DNA of 50,623 nucleotides from an uncultured bacterium (lineage in GTDB: Bacteria; Cyanobacteriota; Vampirovibrionia; Gastranaerophilales; Gastranaerophilaceae). The notes beneath the pieces are model-generated. The model searched no databases, was not told the origin of the DNA, and worked only from the letters and a program-made list of their open reading frames with translations. The stretch covers positions 1 to 50,623 of the forward strand of contig URPS01000015.1 in assembly GCA_900549855.1 (NCBI GenBank), read 5' to 3'. Made by a program: the position numbers and the translations under genes. Positions 50,487-50,623 of this stretch are shown in pieces. Position 1 is the first letter of the stretch. The number at the start of each line of letters is the position of its first letter.

Positions 50487-50623
50487 ATGGCTGAAAGAGT
50501 TTGTTGTTCTTATCAAAATGTACTCAGCATCCAGAACAGAGTATGCTGTCTGTACCGCGTCTCCACCACCAAGCAGGTCGACCACGATGACCAGAATCAA
50601 GCTGACATCCCCGTGCAGAGAAA
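50487..50623 (+). CDS. Large serine recombinase, N-terminal fragment (runs off the window)
   Basis: The first 45 codons are visible (MAERVCCSYQNVLSIQ, then NRVCCLYRVSTTKQ, then VDHDDQNQADIPVQR). LYRVSTTKQ is the resolvase/invertase active-site motif YxRVSTxxQ: Ser26 is the nucleophile and Arg24 its partner. The Asp-rich stretch followed by Q-x-x-x-(I/M)PVQR is typical of the large serine recombinases of Firmicutes mobile elements. AGAGGAAGGA precedes the ATG, which is a good ribosome binding site. The rest of the gene, including the recombinase and zinc-ribbon domains, lies outside. Confidence 0.87.
   Translation, partial: MAERVCCSYQNVLSIQNRVCCLYRVSTTKQVDHDDQNQADIPVQR

Larger units (their letters stand above)
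50165..50623 (+). mobile_element. Foreign-looking segment: left end of a serine-recombinase element or chimeric contig end
   Basis: From about 50165 the base composition rises in GC and codon choice changes. The segment contains a terminator (50223-50256), an 11-bp inverted repeat, and a large serine recombinase start. Elements of this kind (integrative and mobilisable or conjugative elements) are common in gut Firmicutes and carry the recombinase near one end. No second end or target duplication can be seen because the window stops. An assembly join to DNA of another organism would look the same. Confidence 0.5.

Overview
The window is an AT-rich stretch of ordinary bacterial chromosome. The gene content points to a Gram-negative-type cell with an outer membrane: an OmpH/Skp-like chaperone, Lgt with a lipoprotein, an MlaE-type permease and a LolD/MacB-like ATPase. 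Several traits fit the non-photosynthetic sister group of Cyanobacteria (Vampirovibrionia/Melainabacteria, probably Gastranaerophilales): a GH57/DUF1957 branching enzyme, PPDK-based glycolysis, a SigF-like sigma factor beside a prepilin peptidase, and several small proteins I cannot place. That assignment is inference; no rRNA gene is present to settle it.

Layout. 0.4-7.3 kb: a divergent sigma-70 factor, an unknown membrane protein, pyruvate phosphate dikinase, two small unknown proteins, an orphan ABC ATPase and an LD-carboxypeptidase. 7.3-7.6 kb: a large-type SRP RNA gene on the minus strand, outside any ORF. 7.8-14.7 kb: GH57 glucan branching enzyme, a radical SAM protein, a PHP phosphoesterase, a six-helix membrane protein, a GT-C-like glycosyltransferase and a repeat-containing unknown protein. 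15.2-24.6 kb: a possible 42-aa protein, GAPDH, RF1, the cluster lipoprotein-lgt-skp-MDR dehydrogenase, then yebC, ybaB, recR and enolase. 25.2-35.6 kb: a secreted unknown protein, comEC, dnaX, an unknown protein, a matrixin-like protease, speD and an M16 peptidase. 35.6-49.2 kb: valS, a secreted unknown protein, an MFS transporter, coaE/rluB/thioesterase in overlap, gloA, an unknown protein, pilD with a SigF-like sigma factor, an mlaE-type permease, an EF-hand protein, mutS2 and ylxR. 49.2-50.2 kb: the N-terminal part of infB.

Two styles of gene start coexist. Some genes have a clear Shine-Dalgarno sequence. At least eleven others have a -10 hexamer ending exactly 6 nt before the ATG, often with an extended TGN, which implies leaderless mRNAs. 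Intergenic space carries two families of dispersed repeats. One is a ~203-bp element present in inverted copies about 10 kb apart, the second copy enlarged by a 113-bp internal duplication.

At about 50165 the character of the sequence changes. infB stops before its GTPase domain, codon use becomes GC-richer, and at 50487 a large serine recombinase begins and runs off the window. This is either a mobile element inserted in infB or a chimeric contig end. It is the main thing to check. I found no CRISPR array, no tRNA or rRNA gene and no recognisable defence system.
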